Shown: positions 8,971-17,403, counted from the first letter of the stretch. The stretch: DNA of 64,000 nucleotides from Stenotrophomonas sp. 364 (GCF_009832905.1 NZ_CP047135.1:2954001-3018000), one strand, 5' to 3'. Program-made: numbers and translations. Notes: generated by a model from the sequence alone, not told the origin.

Positions 8971-9076
8971 GGGCTGGGGTGGGTGAGGTTGCGGGGCCCT
9001 CCACCGCATGGATGCGGTGGCGGAGCTTACACGGACGTACTTGCAGCGTGCCCCGCGGCCTCACCCACCCCAGCCC
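8971..9076. repeat. Composite palindromic element, type B, copy 1
   Basis: Outer arms 8971-8997 and 9050-9076 pair at 25 of 27 positions. Inside is a 20-base palindrome at 9001-9020 with core GCATGGATGC, then GCGGAGCTTACACGG and GCAGCGTGCC, which recur in the copies at 22244 and 22742. CCAACTGTGG precedes the left arm. The hexamer array begins 23 bases after the right arm. Confidence 0.85.
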
Positions 9077-9098
9077 TCCCCCAGCAGGCCGGTCAATG

Positions 9099-9176
9099 GG
9101 CTTCGGCTGTGGCTGTGGCTGTGGCTGTGGCCCTGGCTCCGGCTCCGGCTCCGGCTCCGGCCTTGGCTCCGGCTTC
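9099..9176. repeat. Hexanucleotide array (GGCTNN)13
   Basis: Thirteen hexamers in perfect phase. Eleven fit GGCTNN: four GGCTGT, five GGCTCC and two GGCTTC. The other two are GGCCCT and GGCCTT. A nine-base A run follows at 9178-9186. The array ends about 75 bases before the metG start, close to where its promoter must lie. A GATAAT box at 9217-9222 is a possible metG -10 element, but no convincing -35 was seen. Confidence 0.85.
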
Positions 9177-9251
9177 GAAAAAAAAAGCCCGCCGCAGGCG
9201 CACACCCCCTCCATGCGATAATCCCCGGTCCCCAAGGCAACAACGCAGACC

Positions 9252-11324
9252 ATGACCCGCACCGCTCTCGTCACCACCGCACTGCCCTACGCCAACGGCC
9301 CCCTGCACCTGGGCCACCTGGTCGGCTACATCCAGGCGGACATCTGGGTGCGTGCGCGTCGAATGAGCGGCGGCAAAACCTGGTTCGTCTGCGCCGATGA
9401 CACCCACGGCACCCCGATCATGCTCGCCGCCGAAAAGGCCGGCGTCACCCCGGAAGCCTTCATCGCCAACATCCAGGCCAGCCACGAACGCGACTTTGCC
9501 GCCTTCGGCGTGGCCTTCGACCACTACGATTCCACCAACTCCGCCGCCAACAAAGCGCTCACCGAAGCCTTCTACCTCAAGCTTGAGGCCGAAGGCCACA
9601 TCGCGCGCCGCTCCGTGGCCCAGTTCTATGATCCCGCCAAGGGCATGTTCCTGCCCGACCGCTACATCAAAGGCATCTGCCCGGTCTGCAGCAGCCCGGA
9701 CCAGTATGGCGACAACTGCGAAGTGTGCGGCGCCACCTACGCCCCCACCGAACTGAAGGACCCGCGCTCGGTCATCTCCGGGGCCACCCCGGAAATGCGC
9801 GACTCCGACCACTTCTTCTTCGAGGTCGGCCACTTCGACACCTTCCTCCGCGAATGGCTGGCTGGCGACGTCGCCCTGCCAGGCGTCAAGGCCAAGCTCG
9901 GCGAATGGCTCAACGCCGACGGCGGCCTGCGCGCCTGGGACATTTCCCGCGATGCCCCCTACTTCGGCTTTGAAATCCCCGGCCAGCCCGGCAAGTACTT
10001 CTACGTCTGGCTCGATGCCCCGATCGGCTACCTGTCCAGCTTCAAAACCCTGTGCGACAAGAACGGCGAAGACTTCGACGCCCACCTCCGCGCCGGCACC
10101 AGCACCGAACTGCACCATTTCATCGGCAAGGACATCGTCAACTTCCACGGCCTGTTCTGGCCCGCCGTGCTGCACGGCACCGGCCACCGCGCGCCCACCC
10201 GCCTGCACGTCAACGGCTACCTGATGGTCGACGGCGCCAAGATGTCCAAGTCGCGCGGCACCTTCGTCATGGCCCGCACCTACCTCGACGTCGGCCTGGA
10301 AGCCGAGGCCCTGCGCTACTACTTCGCCGCCAAGTCCGGCGGCGGCGTCGAAGACCTCGATCTGAACCTGAGCGACTTCACCGCGCGCGTCAACGCCGAC
10401 CTGGTCGGCAAGTTCGTCAACCTGGCCAGCCGCTGCGCCGGCTTCATCAGCAAGCGTTTCGACGGGCGCCTGGCCGACAGCCTGCCCGATGCCGCCCAGT
10501 ACGACCGCTTCGTCGCCGCCCTCGCCCCCATCCGCGAGGCCTACGAGCGCAACGACCCGGCCGCCGCCGTGCGCCTGACCATGACCCTGGCCGACGAAGC
10601 CAACCGCTACATCGACGACCAGAAACCGTGGGTGATCGCCAAGCAGGAGGGCGCCGACGCGCAGCTGCAGGCGGTCTGCACCCAAGGCCTGAACCTGTTC
10701 CGCGTGCTGGTCACCGCGCTGAAGCCGATCCTGCCGGCCACCGCTGCCCAGGCCGAGGCCTTCCTGGCCGCCCCCGTGCAGGACTGGACCGACATCGTCC
10801 GCCCGCTCACCGCGCACACCATCGCCGTGTACGCCCCGCTGTTCACCCGGATTGACCCGAAAATGATCGACGCCATGACCGACGCCTCCAAGGACACCCT
10901 CGCCGCTGCCGCCCCGGCCGCCCCGGCCAAGCCTCCCAAGCCTGCTGCCGTACCGGCACCGGCGGTGGCCGCGGCACCCGCCGACGGCCCGGCCTATATC
11001 GGCATCGACGACTTCGCCAAGCTCGACCTGCGCATCGGCAAGGTGCTGGCCTGCGAGTTCGTGGACGGCTCGGACAAGCTGCTGCGCTTCGAACTGGATG
11101 CCGGCGACCTCGGCACGCGCCAGATCTTCTCCGGTATCCGCGCCAGCTACGGCGAGCCGGAGAAGCTGGTCGGCCGCAGCGTGGTATTCATTGCCAACCT
11201 GGCCCCGCGCAAGATGCGCTTCGGCCTGAGCGAAGGCATGATCCTGTCGGCCGGCTTCGACGGGGGCGACCTGGCCCTGCTCGACGCCGACAGCAGCGCC
11301 CAGCCCGGCATGCCGGTGCGCTGA
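9252..11324 (+). CDS. metG: Methionyl-tRNA synthetase
   Basis: A 690-residue class I aminoacyl-tRNA synthetase that charges tRNA-Met, including initiator tRNA. The HIGH-type motif is HLGH at residues 19-22, and KMSKS is at residues 330-334. A zinc-binding knuckle has cysteines near residues 143, 146, 156 and 159. An Ala/Pro-rich linker (about residues 555-578) leads to a C-terminal EMAP-II-like tRNA-binding and dimerisation domain. The length matches the long MetG1 form. The first half uses unusually many C-ending codons (GTC, CTC, GCC), a bias that fades toward the 3' end. Confidence 0.97.
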   Translation: MTRTALVTTALPYANGPLHLGHLVGYIQADIWVRARRMSGGKTWFVCADDTHGTPIMLAAEKAGVTPEAFIANIQASHERDFAAFGVAFDHYDSTNSAANKALTEAFYLKLEAEGHIARRSVAQFYDPAKGMFLPDRYIKGICPVCSSPDQYGDNCEVCGATYAPTELKDPRSVISGATPEMRDSDHFFFEVGHFDTFLREWLAGDVALPGVKAKLGEWLNADGGLRAWDISRDAPYFGFEIPGQPGKYFYVWLDAPIGYLSSFKTLCDKNGEDFDAHLRAGTSTELHHFIGKDIVNFHGLFWPAVLHGTGHRAPTRLHVNGYLMVDGAKMSKSRGTFVMARTYLDVGLEAEALRYYFAAKSGGGVEDLDLNLSDFTARVNADLVGKFVNLASRCAGFISKRFDGRLADSLPDAAQYDRFVAALAPIREAYERNDPAAAVRLTMTLADEANRYIDDQKPWVIAKQEGADAQLQAVCTQGLNLFRVLVTALKPILPATAAQAEAFLAAPVQDWTDIVRPLTAHTIAVYAPLFTRIDPKMIDAMTDASKDTLAAAAPAAPAKPPKPAAVPAPAVAAAPADGPAYIGIDDFAKLDLRIGKVLACEFVDGSDKLLRFELDAGDLGTRQIFSGIRASYGEPEKLVGRSVVFIANLAPRKMRFGLSEGMILSAGFDGGDLALLDADSSAQPGMPVR

Positions 11325-11387
11325 TCGCATCCGGGGGCGGCGCTGCCGCCGTCCCCGCCTGCTGGCCTGCACGGAGGGAGGTGCGGT

Positions 11388-11978
11388 TTGGAACTGGCGT
11401 TGTTCGATTTCGACCACACGGTCACCACCTGCGACACCTATGGCCGCTTCCTGCGCCGCGTGGCCACCCCGGAACAACTGGCCCAGGCCTGGTGGAAAGT
11501 GGGTCCATGGCTGCTGGCCTATCGGCTCAAGCTGATCTCGGCCGCGCGCATCCGCGCCCGCGTGACCCGCCTGACCTTCAGCAACCGCCACAGCGAGGAC
11601 ATCGCCACCCAGGCCGCCGGCTATGCCCGCGACGTGCTGCCCGGCGTGGTGCGCCCGCAGATGCTCGAACAGATCCGCTGGCACCTGCAGCAACGGCATA
11701 CCGTGGTGATCGTGTCCGGCTCGCTGGACCTGTACCTGCGGCCGTGGTGCGAATCGCTGGGGCTGGGCCTGATCTGCAACCGGCTGGAAAGCCACGACGG
11801 CCGCCTGACCGGGCGCTATGCCGACGGCGACTGTGGCCCGCGCAAGGTTGAACACATCCGCCAACGCTACGACCTGTCACGCTTCCAGCGCATCCACGCC
11901 TACGGCGACAGCCGCGAAGACCGGCCGATGCTGGCGCTCGCCCACGACCGCTGGTATCGCGGCAAACCCCTCAAATAA
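11388..11978 (+). CDS. HAD-IB family phosphatase (SerB-like)
   Basis: A 196-residue HAD-superfamily hydrolase. Motif I is DFDHT at residues 7-11 (nucleophile D7, acid D9), motif II lies in IVSGSLDLYL, and motif III is GDSREDRPML. Subfamily IB includes phosphoserine phosphatases and PgpC-type phosphatidylglycerophosphatases, and the substrate is not clear here. A TTG start at 11388 follows a strong GGAGGGAGG site, and no ATG fits. It sits downstream of metG and is followed after 24 bases by the RnfB-like gene. Confidence 0.87.
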   Translation: MELALFDFDHTVTTCDTYGRFLRRVATPEQLAQAWWKVGPWLLAYRLKLISAARIRARVTRLTFSNRHSEDIATQAAGYARDVLPGVVRPQMLEQIRWHLQQRHTVVIVSGSLDLYLRPWCESLGLGLICNRLESHDGRLTGRYADGDCGPRKVEHIRQRYDLSRFQRIHAYGDSREDRPMLALAHDRWYRGKPLK

Positions 11979-12002
11979 CGCCCCGCGCAGCCGACGCCAC
12001 GC

Positions 12003-12428
12003 ATGCCCAGCACCTCCGCCAGTTTGATCGAACGCCTCGACCGCCTGTTGCCGCAGACCCAATGCGGCCAGTGCGGCTATGACGGCTGCTACCCGTACGC
12101 GCAGGCCATGGCCCGTGGCGAGGCCGGCGTCGACCACTGCCCACCGGGCGGCGACGACGGTGCCCGTGCGCTGGCCCATGTGCTGGGCGTACCGGCGGTG
12201 CCGTTCGACCGCAGCCGCGGCGCGCACAAACCCGCACAGGTCGCGCTGATCATCGAAGCCGACTGCATCGGCTGCACCAAATGCATCCAGGCCTGCCCGG
12301 TGGACGCCATCGTGGGCGGTGCCAAGTACATGCACACCGTCCTGCCCGACCTGTGCACCGGTTGCGAGCTGTGCATTCCCCCGTGCCCGGTGGATTGCAT
12401 CGAATTGATCGCAGCACCCGCCCGGTAA
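12003..12428 (+). CDS. RnfB-type ferredoxin, without other rnf genes
   Basis: A 141-residue iron-sulfur protein. Residues about 15-50 form the RnfB 4Fe-4S domain, with cysteines at 21, 24 and 29 and another near 46. Two bacterial ferredoxin motifs follow ([12 protein letters not shown] and [12 protein letters not shown]). The N-terminal membrane helix of true RnfB is absent, and no rnfACDGE genes are nearby, so this is a soluble electron carrier rather than a Rnf pump subunit. Xanthomonads keep such a lone gene near metG. Its last codons are the first unit of a tandem repeat that continues past the stop. Confidence 0.88.
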   Translation: MPSTSASLIERLDRLLPQTQCGQCGYDGCYPYAQAMARGEAGVDHCPPGGDDGARALAHVLGVPAVPFDRSRGAHKPAQVALIIEADCIGCTKCIQACPVDAIVGGAKYMHTVLPDLCTGCELCIPPCPVDCIELIAAPAR

Positions 12429-12530
12429 CGCCGGACGTTGATCGCGGCACCCGTCCCGCAACGCCGGACCTTGATCGCGGCCACGCCCCGTAACCCGGAC
12501 GTTGATCGCAGCACACGCCCGTAGCGCCGG
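12405..12530. repeat. Four tandem degenerate units of 29-33 bases overlapping a gene end
   Basis: Units start at 12405, 12438, 12471 and 12502, each with TTGATCGCRGC followed by a CCGTAACGCCGGACG-like part. The first unit is the coding end of the RnfB-like gene, including its TAA stop. The fourth merges into a GTAG stem-loop. The array looks like copying of the gene end or of a GTAR-type stem-loop half. Confidence 0.8.
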
Positions 12531-12593
12531 GCTCTGCCCGGCTGCTGTTGAATTTGCATGCCCGTCGAACAGCCGGGCAGAGCCCGGCTCTAC
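12521..12593. repeat. Inverted pair of GTAG stem-loops (SMAG type)
   Basis: GTAGCGCCGGGCTCTGCCCGG on the plus strand (from 12521) faces its near-complement ending in CTAC at 12593. Each half is a stem-loop with a GTAG end, and the pair forms a larger hairpin. It sits at the convergent ends of the RnfB-like gene and ridA and could stop transcripts from both sides. Confidence 0.82.
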
Positions 12594-12603
12594 TGGCTGC
12601 TGT

Positions 12604-12951
12604 TTACGGCAACGCAGCGGTGATCACGATCTCCACCTTCCAGCTCGGGTCGGCCAGCTTGGCTTCCACTGTCGCGCGCGCCGGGGTCATGCCCGCCACC
12701 ACCCACTCATCCCACGCGGCGTTCATGCCGGCGAAGTCGTTGATGTCGGCCAGGAACACTTCCGCGCGCAGCACGTGCTGCTTGTCGCTGGCCACCAGCG
12801 CCAGCAGCTTGTCGATCTCTTCCAGCACCTGCCGGGTCTGGCCGGTGATGTCCTGGCTGGTGTCTTCCGGGATCTGCCCGGACAGATAGGCAACCTTGTT
12901 GTGCACGGTCATTTCAGACATGCGCGGACCGACGTCGAAACGTTCCAACAT
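12604..12951 (-). CDS. RidA family enamine/imine deaminase
   Basis: A 115-residue RidA/YjgF-type protein, the usual family length. It shows the N-terminal VHNKVAYLSGQIP stretch, the QTRQVLEEIDKLL helix and the C-terminal PARATVEAKLADPSWKVEI motif. Proteins of this family hydrolyse reactive enamine and imine intermediates, though some subfamilies lack the catalytic Arg context, so activity is inferred. An AGAGGAG site precedes the ATG. It is divergent from mprF. Confidence 0.9.
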   Translation of the reverse strand: MLERFDVGPRMSEMTVHNKVAYLSGQIPEDTSQDITGQTRQVLEEIDKLLALVASDKQHVLRAEVFLADINDFAGMNAAWDEWVVAGMTPARATVEAKLADPSWKVEIVITAALP

Positions 12952-13144
12952 GGCGATGGCTCCTCTTGGTGATGGGCCATTGTCACCGATGCGGCGTGAG
13001 CCTGTCCTTGCCCCGGATCATTGCCGCCACGGCAGGCACAGCGCACACCCTTGGCAAGCGTGCACATCCGGCGCACGATGCGCGCGCACCACCGTGCCGC
13101 CTGTCTTGACTCCTTCATCGCCCGCCCCGGAGCACGCTTCACCG

Positions 13145-15703
13145 ATGACCGAACCCACCCCTGCTCCCGCACCGGCCCGCCTTGCCTGGCGCCGTGCCGC
13201 CACCGTCATCTTCAGCCTGGCGATCCTGGCCCTGGCCCTGCGCGGGCTGGCCAGCGAATTCGACGAACACGGCTACCGTGCCATCCGCGAAGCCTTCCGA
13301 CATCTCGGCGCAGGGCAGATCGCGCTGACCGTGGTGCTGGGCCTGGCCAGTTACGCGTGCCTGATCGGCTTCGATGCGATCGGCCTGCGCCGCAGTGGCA
13401 AGCGCCTGCATCCGGCGCGCGTGGGCATCACCGCGTTCCTGGCCCACACGCTGGGCCAGACCCTGGGCTTTGCCGCCCTCACCGGCGGTGCCGTGCGCCT
13501 GCGCGGCTACGGTGGCGCCGGCCTGAGCCTGGGCGAGATTGGCCAGGTGGTGCTGATGAGCACGCTCGGCTTCGTGTTCGGTGCCTGGCTGCTGCTCGCC
13601 CTGGCCTTCGTGCTGGAGCCCGGCGCAGCGGCGCTGGCGCTGCCTGTATCGGTGCAGGCGGTTCGCGTGGCCGGCATCGTCGGCCTGCTCGGCTATGTCG
13701 CCACGCTGCTGCTGGTCGGGCGCGAAGGGCGCAGTTTCAGCATCCGCGGCCACGCCCTGTGGCTGCCCGACCGCCGCACCATGCTCTGGGTCACCGCCCT
13801 GAGCGTGGTCGAACTGGTGCTGGCCAGCGCCGCGTTCTACGTGCTGCTGCCGATGGACACCCCAACCGGGCTGCCCGGCTTTGTAGGCCTGTACCTGGTG
13901 GCGGTGCTGGCCGGGCTGATCTCCAGCGTGCCGGCCGGGCTGGGCGTGTTCGAGTGGAGCCTGCTCAAGCTGTTGCCGCAGGTGGCACCGGCCGCCGTGC
14001 TGGCCGCCGCGCTGATCTACCGGGTTACCTACTACGTGCTGCCGTTGCTGTTGGCCACGCTGCTCGCGCTGGGCCCGGCCCTGCGCAAACCGCTGCGCGT
14101 CGGTGCCGGGGCCACCCGCGCCGGTTGGACCGCGCTGCGCCCGTGGCTGCCGCAGATCATCGCACTGGCGGTGTTCAGCGTGGGCGCGGCACTGGTGATC
14201 GACGGCACCCTGCCCACGCCACGTCGGCACCTGCTCAACGCCTCGCTGCCGATCCTGGAAACCTCGCACCTGCTCGGCAGCCTGGCCGGCGTGGCACTGC
14301 TGCTGATCGGCCAGGGCCTGCAACGGCGCAGCCACGCCGCGTGGATGCTGGCGCTGGGTATCTGCGTGATCGCGCCGCTGCCGATCTGGCTGCGCGGCGG
14401 CCAGGTGCTGATCGCGCTGTCAGCGCTGCTGGTAGCCATGGCGCTGTGGGCCTCGCGCCGCGAGTTCTACCGCCAGGGCGCGTTGCTGGACGAAGCCTGG
14501 TCGTGGCCCTGGATCCGCAATCTTGGGCTGGTGCTGGTCGCGGTGATCTGGCTGCTCTTCTTCGTCTACAGCCACGTGGAGTACCAGAACGAGCTGTGGT
14601 GGCAGTTCGCCCTGCAGGGCAACGCGCCGCGCGCGCTGCGTGCGTTGCTGGTGGTGGCCATCGCACTGACCATCTTCGGCCTGGCGCGGCTGCTGCACAG
14701 CACCCGCAGCCCACTGCCGCCGGCCGACATGCCCACGCTGGACGCGCTGGCGCCGATCCTGTTGGCCGCCGAAGACACCCAGGCCTGCCTGGTGCTCACT
14801 GCCGACAAGGCGGTGCTGCGTGATGCCGAGCAGCGGGGCTTTGTGATGATGCAGCGCTACGGCGGTTCGCTGATCGCCATGGGCGACCCGGTCGGCCCGC
14901 CGGACGTGGCGCGTGGGCTGATCTGGCGCTTCCGTGAGGAAGCCGACCGGCTCGGTCTGCGCCCGGTGTTCTATCAGGTTGGCGAAGCCTACTGGCAGAC
15001 CTACCTCGACCTGGGGCTGACCCTGGTCAAACTGGGCGAAGAGGCGATGGTGCCGCTGCAGGATTTCGGCCTGGAAGGACGCGAGCGCGCCGACCTGCGC
15101 CAGGCCTGGAACCGCGGCAAGCGCGGCGGCCTGAGTTTCCGCGTGGCCGCACCGGCAGAGGTGCCGGCACTGCTGCCTGCACTGGCAGCGATTTCGCAAC
15201 AGTGGCTGGACGACAAGGCCGGCGACGAGAAAGGCTTCTCGCTGGGCAGCTTCGATCCGGACTATCTGGTGCGCTTCCCGGTCGCGCTGGTGGAAGCCGA
15301 CGGCCGCATCGTGGCGTTCGCCAACCTGTGGCAGGCACCGGCCGGGCATGAGCTGTCGGTGGACCTGATGCGGCACGTCGACGATGCGCCCAAGGGCACC
15401 ATGGATTTCCTGTTCATCGAGCTGTTCCTGTGGGGTCGCGCGAACGGCTTCCACCGCTTCTCGCTGGGCATGGCGCCCCTGTCCGGGTTGGCGCAGCATC
15501 GGCTGGCCGGTCGCTGGAACCGCTTTGCCAACATCGTCGCCCGCCACGGCGAGCGCTTCTACGGGTTCAGCGGGCTGCGCCGCTTCAAGTCCAAATTCGC
15601 CCCGCAGTGGCGCGCGCGATACCTGGCCGCACCGGGCGGCGTGCACCTGCCTGCCGCCCTGCTCGATGCCACCCGACTGATCTCACTGGACCCACGCCGG
15701 TAG
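13145..15703 (+). CDS. mprF: Bifunctional lysylphosphatidylglycerol flippase/synthetase
   Basis: An 852-residue protein with the MprF layout. The first two thirds hold about 13-14 membrane helices (flippase), and the last third is the soluble DUF2156 domain that moves lysine from Lys-tRNA to phosphatidylglycerol. The product makes the membrane less negative and raises resistance to cationic peptides. Domain markers include the FGAWLLLALAF-type helices and, in the synthetase, MDFLFIELFLWGRANGFHRFSLGMAPLSG. The ATG at 13145 is preferred to a frame beginning at 12896. The TAG stop is supplied by a GTAG stem-loop. It faces acvB. Confidence 0.93.
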   Translation: MTEPTPAPAPARLAWRRAATVIFSLAILALALRGLASEFDEHGYRAIREAFRHLGAGQIALTVVLGLASYACLIGFDAIGLRRSGKRLHPARVGITAFLAHTLGQTLGFAALTGGAVRLRGYGGAGLSLGEIGQVVLMSTLGFVFGAWLLLALAFVLEPGAAALALPVSVQAVRVAGIVGLLGYVATLLLVGREGRSFSIRGHALWLPDRRTMLWVTALSVVELVLASAAFYVLLPMDTPTGLPGFVGLYLVAVLAGLISSVPAGLGVFEWSLLKLLPQVAPAAVLAAALIYRVTYYVLPLLLATLLALGPALRKPLRVGAGATRAGWTALRPWLPQIIALAVFSVGAALVIDGTLPTPRRHLLNASLPILETSHLLGSLAGVALLLIGQGLQRRSHAAWMLALGICVIAPLPIWLRGGQVLIALSALLVAMALWASRREFYRQGALLDEAWSWPWIRNLGLVLVAVIWLLFFVYSHVEYQNELWWQFALQGNAPRALRALLVVAIALTIFGLARLLHSTRSPLPPADMPTLDALAPILLAAEDTQACLVLTADKAVLRDAEQRGFVMMQRYGGSLIAMGDPVGPPDVARGLIWRFREEADRLGLRPVFYQVGEAYWQTYLDLGLTLVKLGEEAMVPLQDFGLEGRERADLRQAWNRGKRGGLSFRVAAPAEVPALLPALAAISQQWLDDKAGDEKGFSLGSFDPDYLVRFPVALVEADGRIVAFANLWQAPAGHELSVDLMRHVDDAPKGTMDFLFIELFLWGRANGFHRFSLGMAPLSGLAQHRLAGRWNRFANIVARHGERFYGFSGLRRFKSKFAPQWRARYLAAPGGVHLPAALLDATRLISLDPRR

Positions 15704-15812
15704 AGCCGACCGTTGGTCGGCTGCTGTCACACCGCACAGGGTGGAGCCGACTGTTGGTCGGCTGCGGTAGCGCCGCGCGGGTAGAGCAGCCGGCCGACGG
15801 TCGGCTCAACCG
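15700..15812. repeat. Cluster of GTAG stem-loops after mprF
   Basis: GTAGAGCCGACC-GTT-GGTCGGC starts at 15700 and contains the mprF stop codon. A GGAGCCGAC-TGTTGGTCGGC copy follows at about 15742, and an imperfect copy with GGCCGACGGTCGGC lies at about 15781-15812. All resemble the SMAG class. Confidence 0.82.
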
Positions 15813-15851
15813 TGTGGGCAGAGGGTCCAGCAGCGTCTACGCCGAACGGCG

Positions 15852-15963
15852 TGGAATTGGTCGTTGGCGTTCTTGCCGACCGACATCAAGCCGATCGGCG
15901 CCACGTTGGCGCGCGTGGCCGGGGTCAGCGGGTTGATCGCCGCCTGCAGCACGTCAACGCCCT
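15852..15963 (-). pseudogene. Decayed fragment of acvB
   Basis: This 112-base segment aligns without gaps to 16292-16403 inside the neighbouring acvB gene, at a constant offset of 440 bases. By hand count 99 of 112 bases are the same. In the acvB reading frame it still reads as about 37 codons without a stop, and several of the changes alter residues. It lacks both ends of the gene. It most likely remains from a tandem duplication whose rest was lost and which is now flanked by stem-loops. Confidence 0.8.
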
Positions 15964-15994
15964 ACACCCGGCGGATGGCGCTGGACCCTGCCCG

Positions 15995-16063
15995 GTAGAG
16001 CCGACCGTTGGTCGGCTGCTCGGATGCGCGGCGCTACAGCAGCCGACCAACGGTCGGCTCTAC
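15995..16063. repeat. Inverted pair of GTAG stem-loops between mprF and acvB
   Basis: GTAGAGCCGACCGTTGGTCGGC from 15995 faces its complement ending in CTAC at 16063. Read on the minus strand, the second GTAG provides the TAG stop of acvB. The pair forms a large hairpin suitable for bidirectional transcript ends. Confidence 0.82.
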
Positions 16064-17403
16064 CGGGCGGGGAGATGGTCCAGCAGCGTCTGCGCCAGGC
16101 GATCGTAGTCGCCCTTGAAATGGTGGTCGCCCGGCAGCTTGATCACCTGTGCGTTGCCTGCCGGCAGCGACGGGCACAGTGCGTCGTCGTCATCTTCGCC
16201 ATACAGGCACAGCGTCTTGCCCGGCGGCAGCCTGGCGATCTCCGGCGCAATCGGAAGACCGCCTCCGCCACCGCCCAGCCAGTTGCTGACATGGAATTCG
16301 TAGTCGGCATTCTTGCCGACCGACATCAACCCGATCATCGCCACGTTGGCGCGCGTGGCCGGGGACAACTGGTTGATCGCCGCCGGCAGCACGTCGGCGC
16401 CCTGCGAGAACCCAACCAGCACCACCCGCTTGCGCTGCCATTGCCGGCTGTAGTGGCTGGCAATGCGCTCCAGGTCGCGGGCGAACCCTTCCGGGGTGCG
16501 TGCCGTCCAGAAGTAGCGCAGCGAATCCACGCCGACCACCGGCACCCCCGCCTCGCCCAGTGCCGCCGCCACTTCCTTGTCCAACCCGGCCCAGCCACCG
16601 TCGCCGGACACGAAAATGGCGAACGTGTCGCCGGGCTTGCTGGCGGGCACTTCCACCACGGGCAGGCCCTTGAGCGCATCTGGCGGCGGCGCCAGGCTCA
16701 CGCCCTTCTGCGCCCCGACCACCTGCGCGGCCGCCAACAGCCCGGGCAGGTCGTCGCCCTCGGCGCTGCGTTGGAAATCGCGCCCCATCGCCACCTTGCG
16801 CACGAATGCGGCCGCGTTGCCGGCGGCGCAATGGCTGTCGCCCGCCGCGTTCAACCACGGGAAATTCAGCTCGGCCGGTTGCAGCCGACCATGGCTGCTG
16901 CCGGCCCCGCAGACCTTGCGCTCGCGTGCGTGGTCGGGACAGAAGCCGGTGGTCAGCAGGCCGGCAAACACCTGCGTATCGGCCTGCGCGGCCACCGCGT
17001 AGGCCAGCTCGGCCCCTTCGCCGTCACCGCCGATCAGCGGCAGGTGGTAGCCGGGTACGTGCAGGTAGGCCTGGAACCAGCGCGAGAAATTCTCAACGTC
17101 GCCGGCGCCGAACGCGCAGGTGCCGCTGCCTTCCTTGGCCAGCACCTGGCGCAACCGGGCTACGTCCACCTGCGCCACCAGTGCGCCTTGCGCGCGCAGG
17201 GCGTCGATGCGCGTACGGCTGCGCGCGTGGTCCTGGCCGCCGTCGAACCACACCACCACCCGCTGCGGGTGGCCCTCGGGCAGGAACACCGGCACCTGCT
17301 GGAACCGCCCATGGCTGACCTGTTGCGGAGTCGCGGCAGCTGCCATCGACACCCAGCCCCCGATCACCAGACCCAGTACCTTCCCCCACCCGGCTCGCCG
17401 CAT
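16060..17403 (-). CDS. acvB: AcvB/VirJ family lysyl-phosphatidylglycerol hydrolase
   Basis: A 447-residue periplasmic protein with a signal peptide (GLVIGGWVSMAAAA). The C-terminal VirJ domain is an alpha/beta hydrolase with nucleophile elbow GFSQGAD and a late histidine in LPGDHHFKGDY. AcvB of Agrobacterium is known to remove lysine from lysyl-phosphatidylglycerol, so this enzyme should oppose MprF, which is encoded next door and faces it. The ATG at 17403 has only a weak ribosome-binding site, and a GTG at 17409 is possible. The TAG stop lies in a GTAG stem-loop, and a decayed duplicate of codons from its C-terminal domain lies just beyond. Confidence 0.88.
   Translation of the reverse strand: MRRAGWGKVLGLVIGGWVSMAAAATPQQVSHGRFQQVPVFLPEGHPQRVVVWFDGGQDHARSRTRIDALRAQGALVAQVDVARLRQVLAKEGSGTCAFGAGDVENFSRWFQAYLHVPGYHLPLIGGDGEGAELAYAVAAQADTQVFAGLLTTGFCPDHARERKVCGAGSSHGRLQPAELNFPWLNAAGDSHCAAGNAAAFVRKVAMGRDFQRSAEGDDLPGLLAAAQVVGAQKGVSLAPPPDALKGLPVVEVPASKPGDTFAIFVSGDGGWAGLDKEVAAALGEAGVPVVGVDSLRYFWTARTPEGFARDLERIASHYSRQWQRKRVVLVGFSQGADVLPAAINQLSPATRANVAMIGLMSVGKNADYEFHVSNWLGGGGGGLPIAPEIARLPPGKTLCLYGEDDDDALCPSLPAGNAQVIKLPGDHHFKGDYDRLAQTLLDHLPAR

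Noticed and set aside
8632..9076. Insertion sequence with terminal inverted repeats
   Set aside because: There is no transposase frame between or near the palindromes and no clear target duplication.
9008..9255. Short frames over the palindrome and array before metG with Ala-Pro or Leu-Trp repeats
   Set aside because: Period-6 arrays leave all frames open. These frames have no start signals and overlap the metG promoter region.
13139..14335. Gln-rich minus-strand frame opposite mprF
   Set aside because: It is a codon-bias artefact of CTG-rich membrane helices read in reverse.
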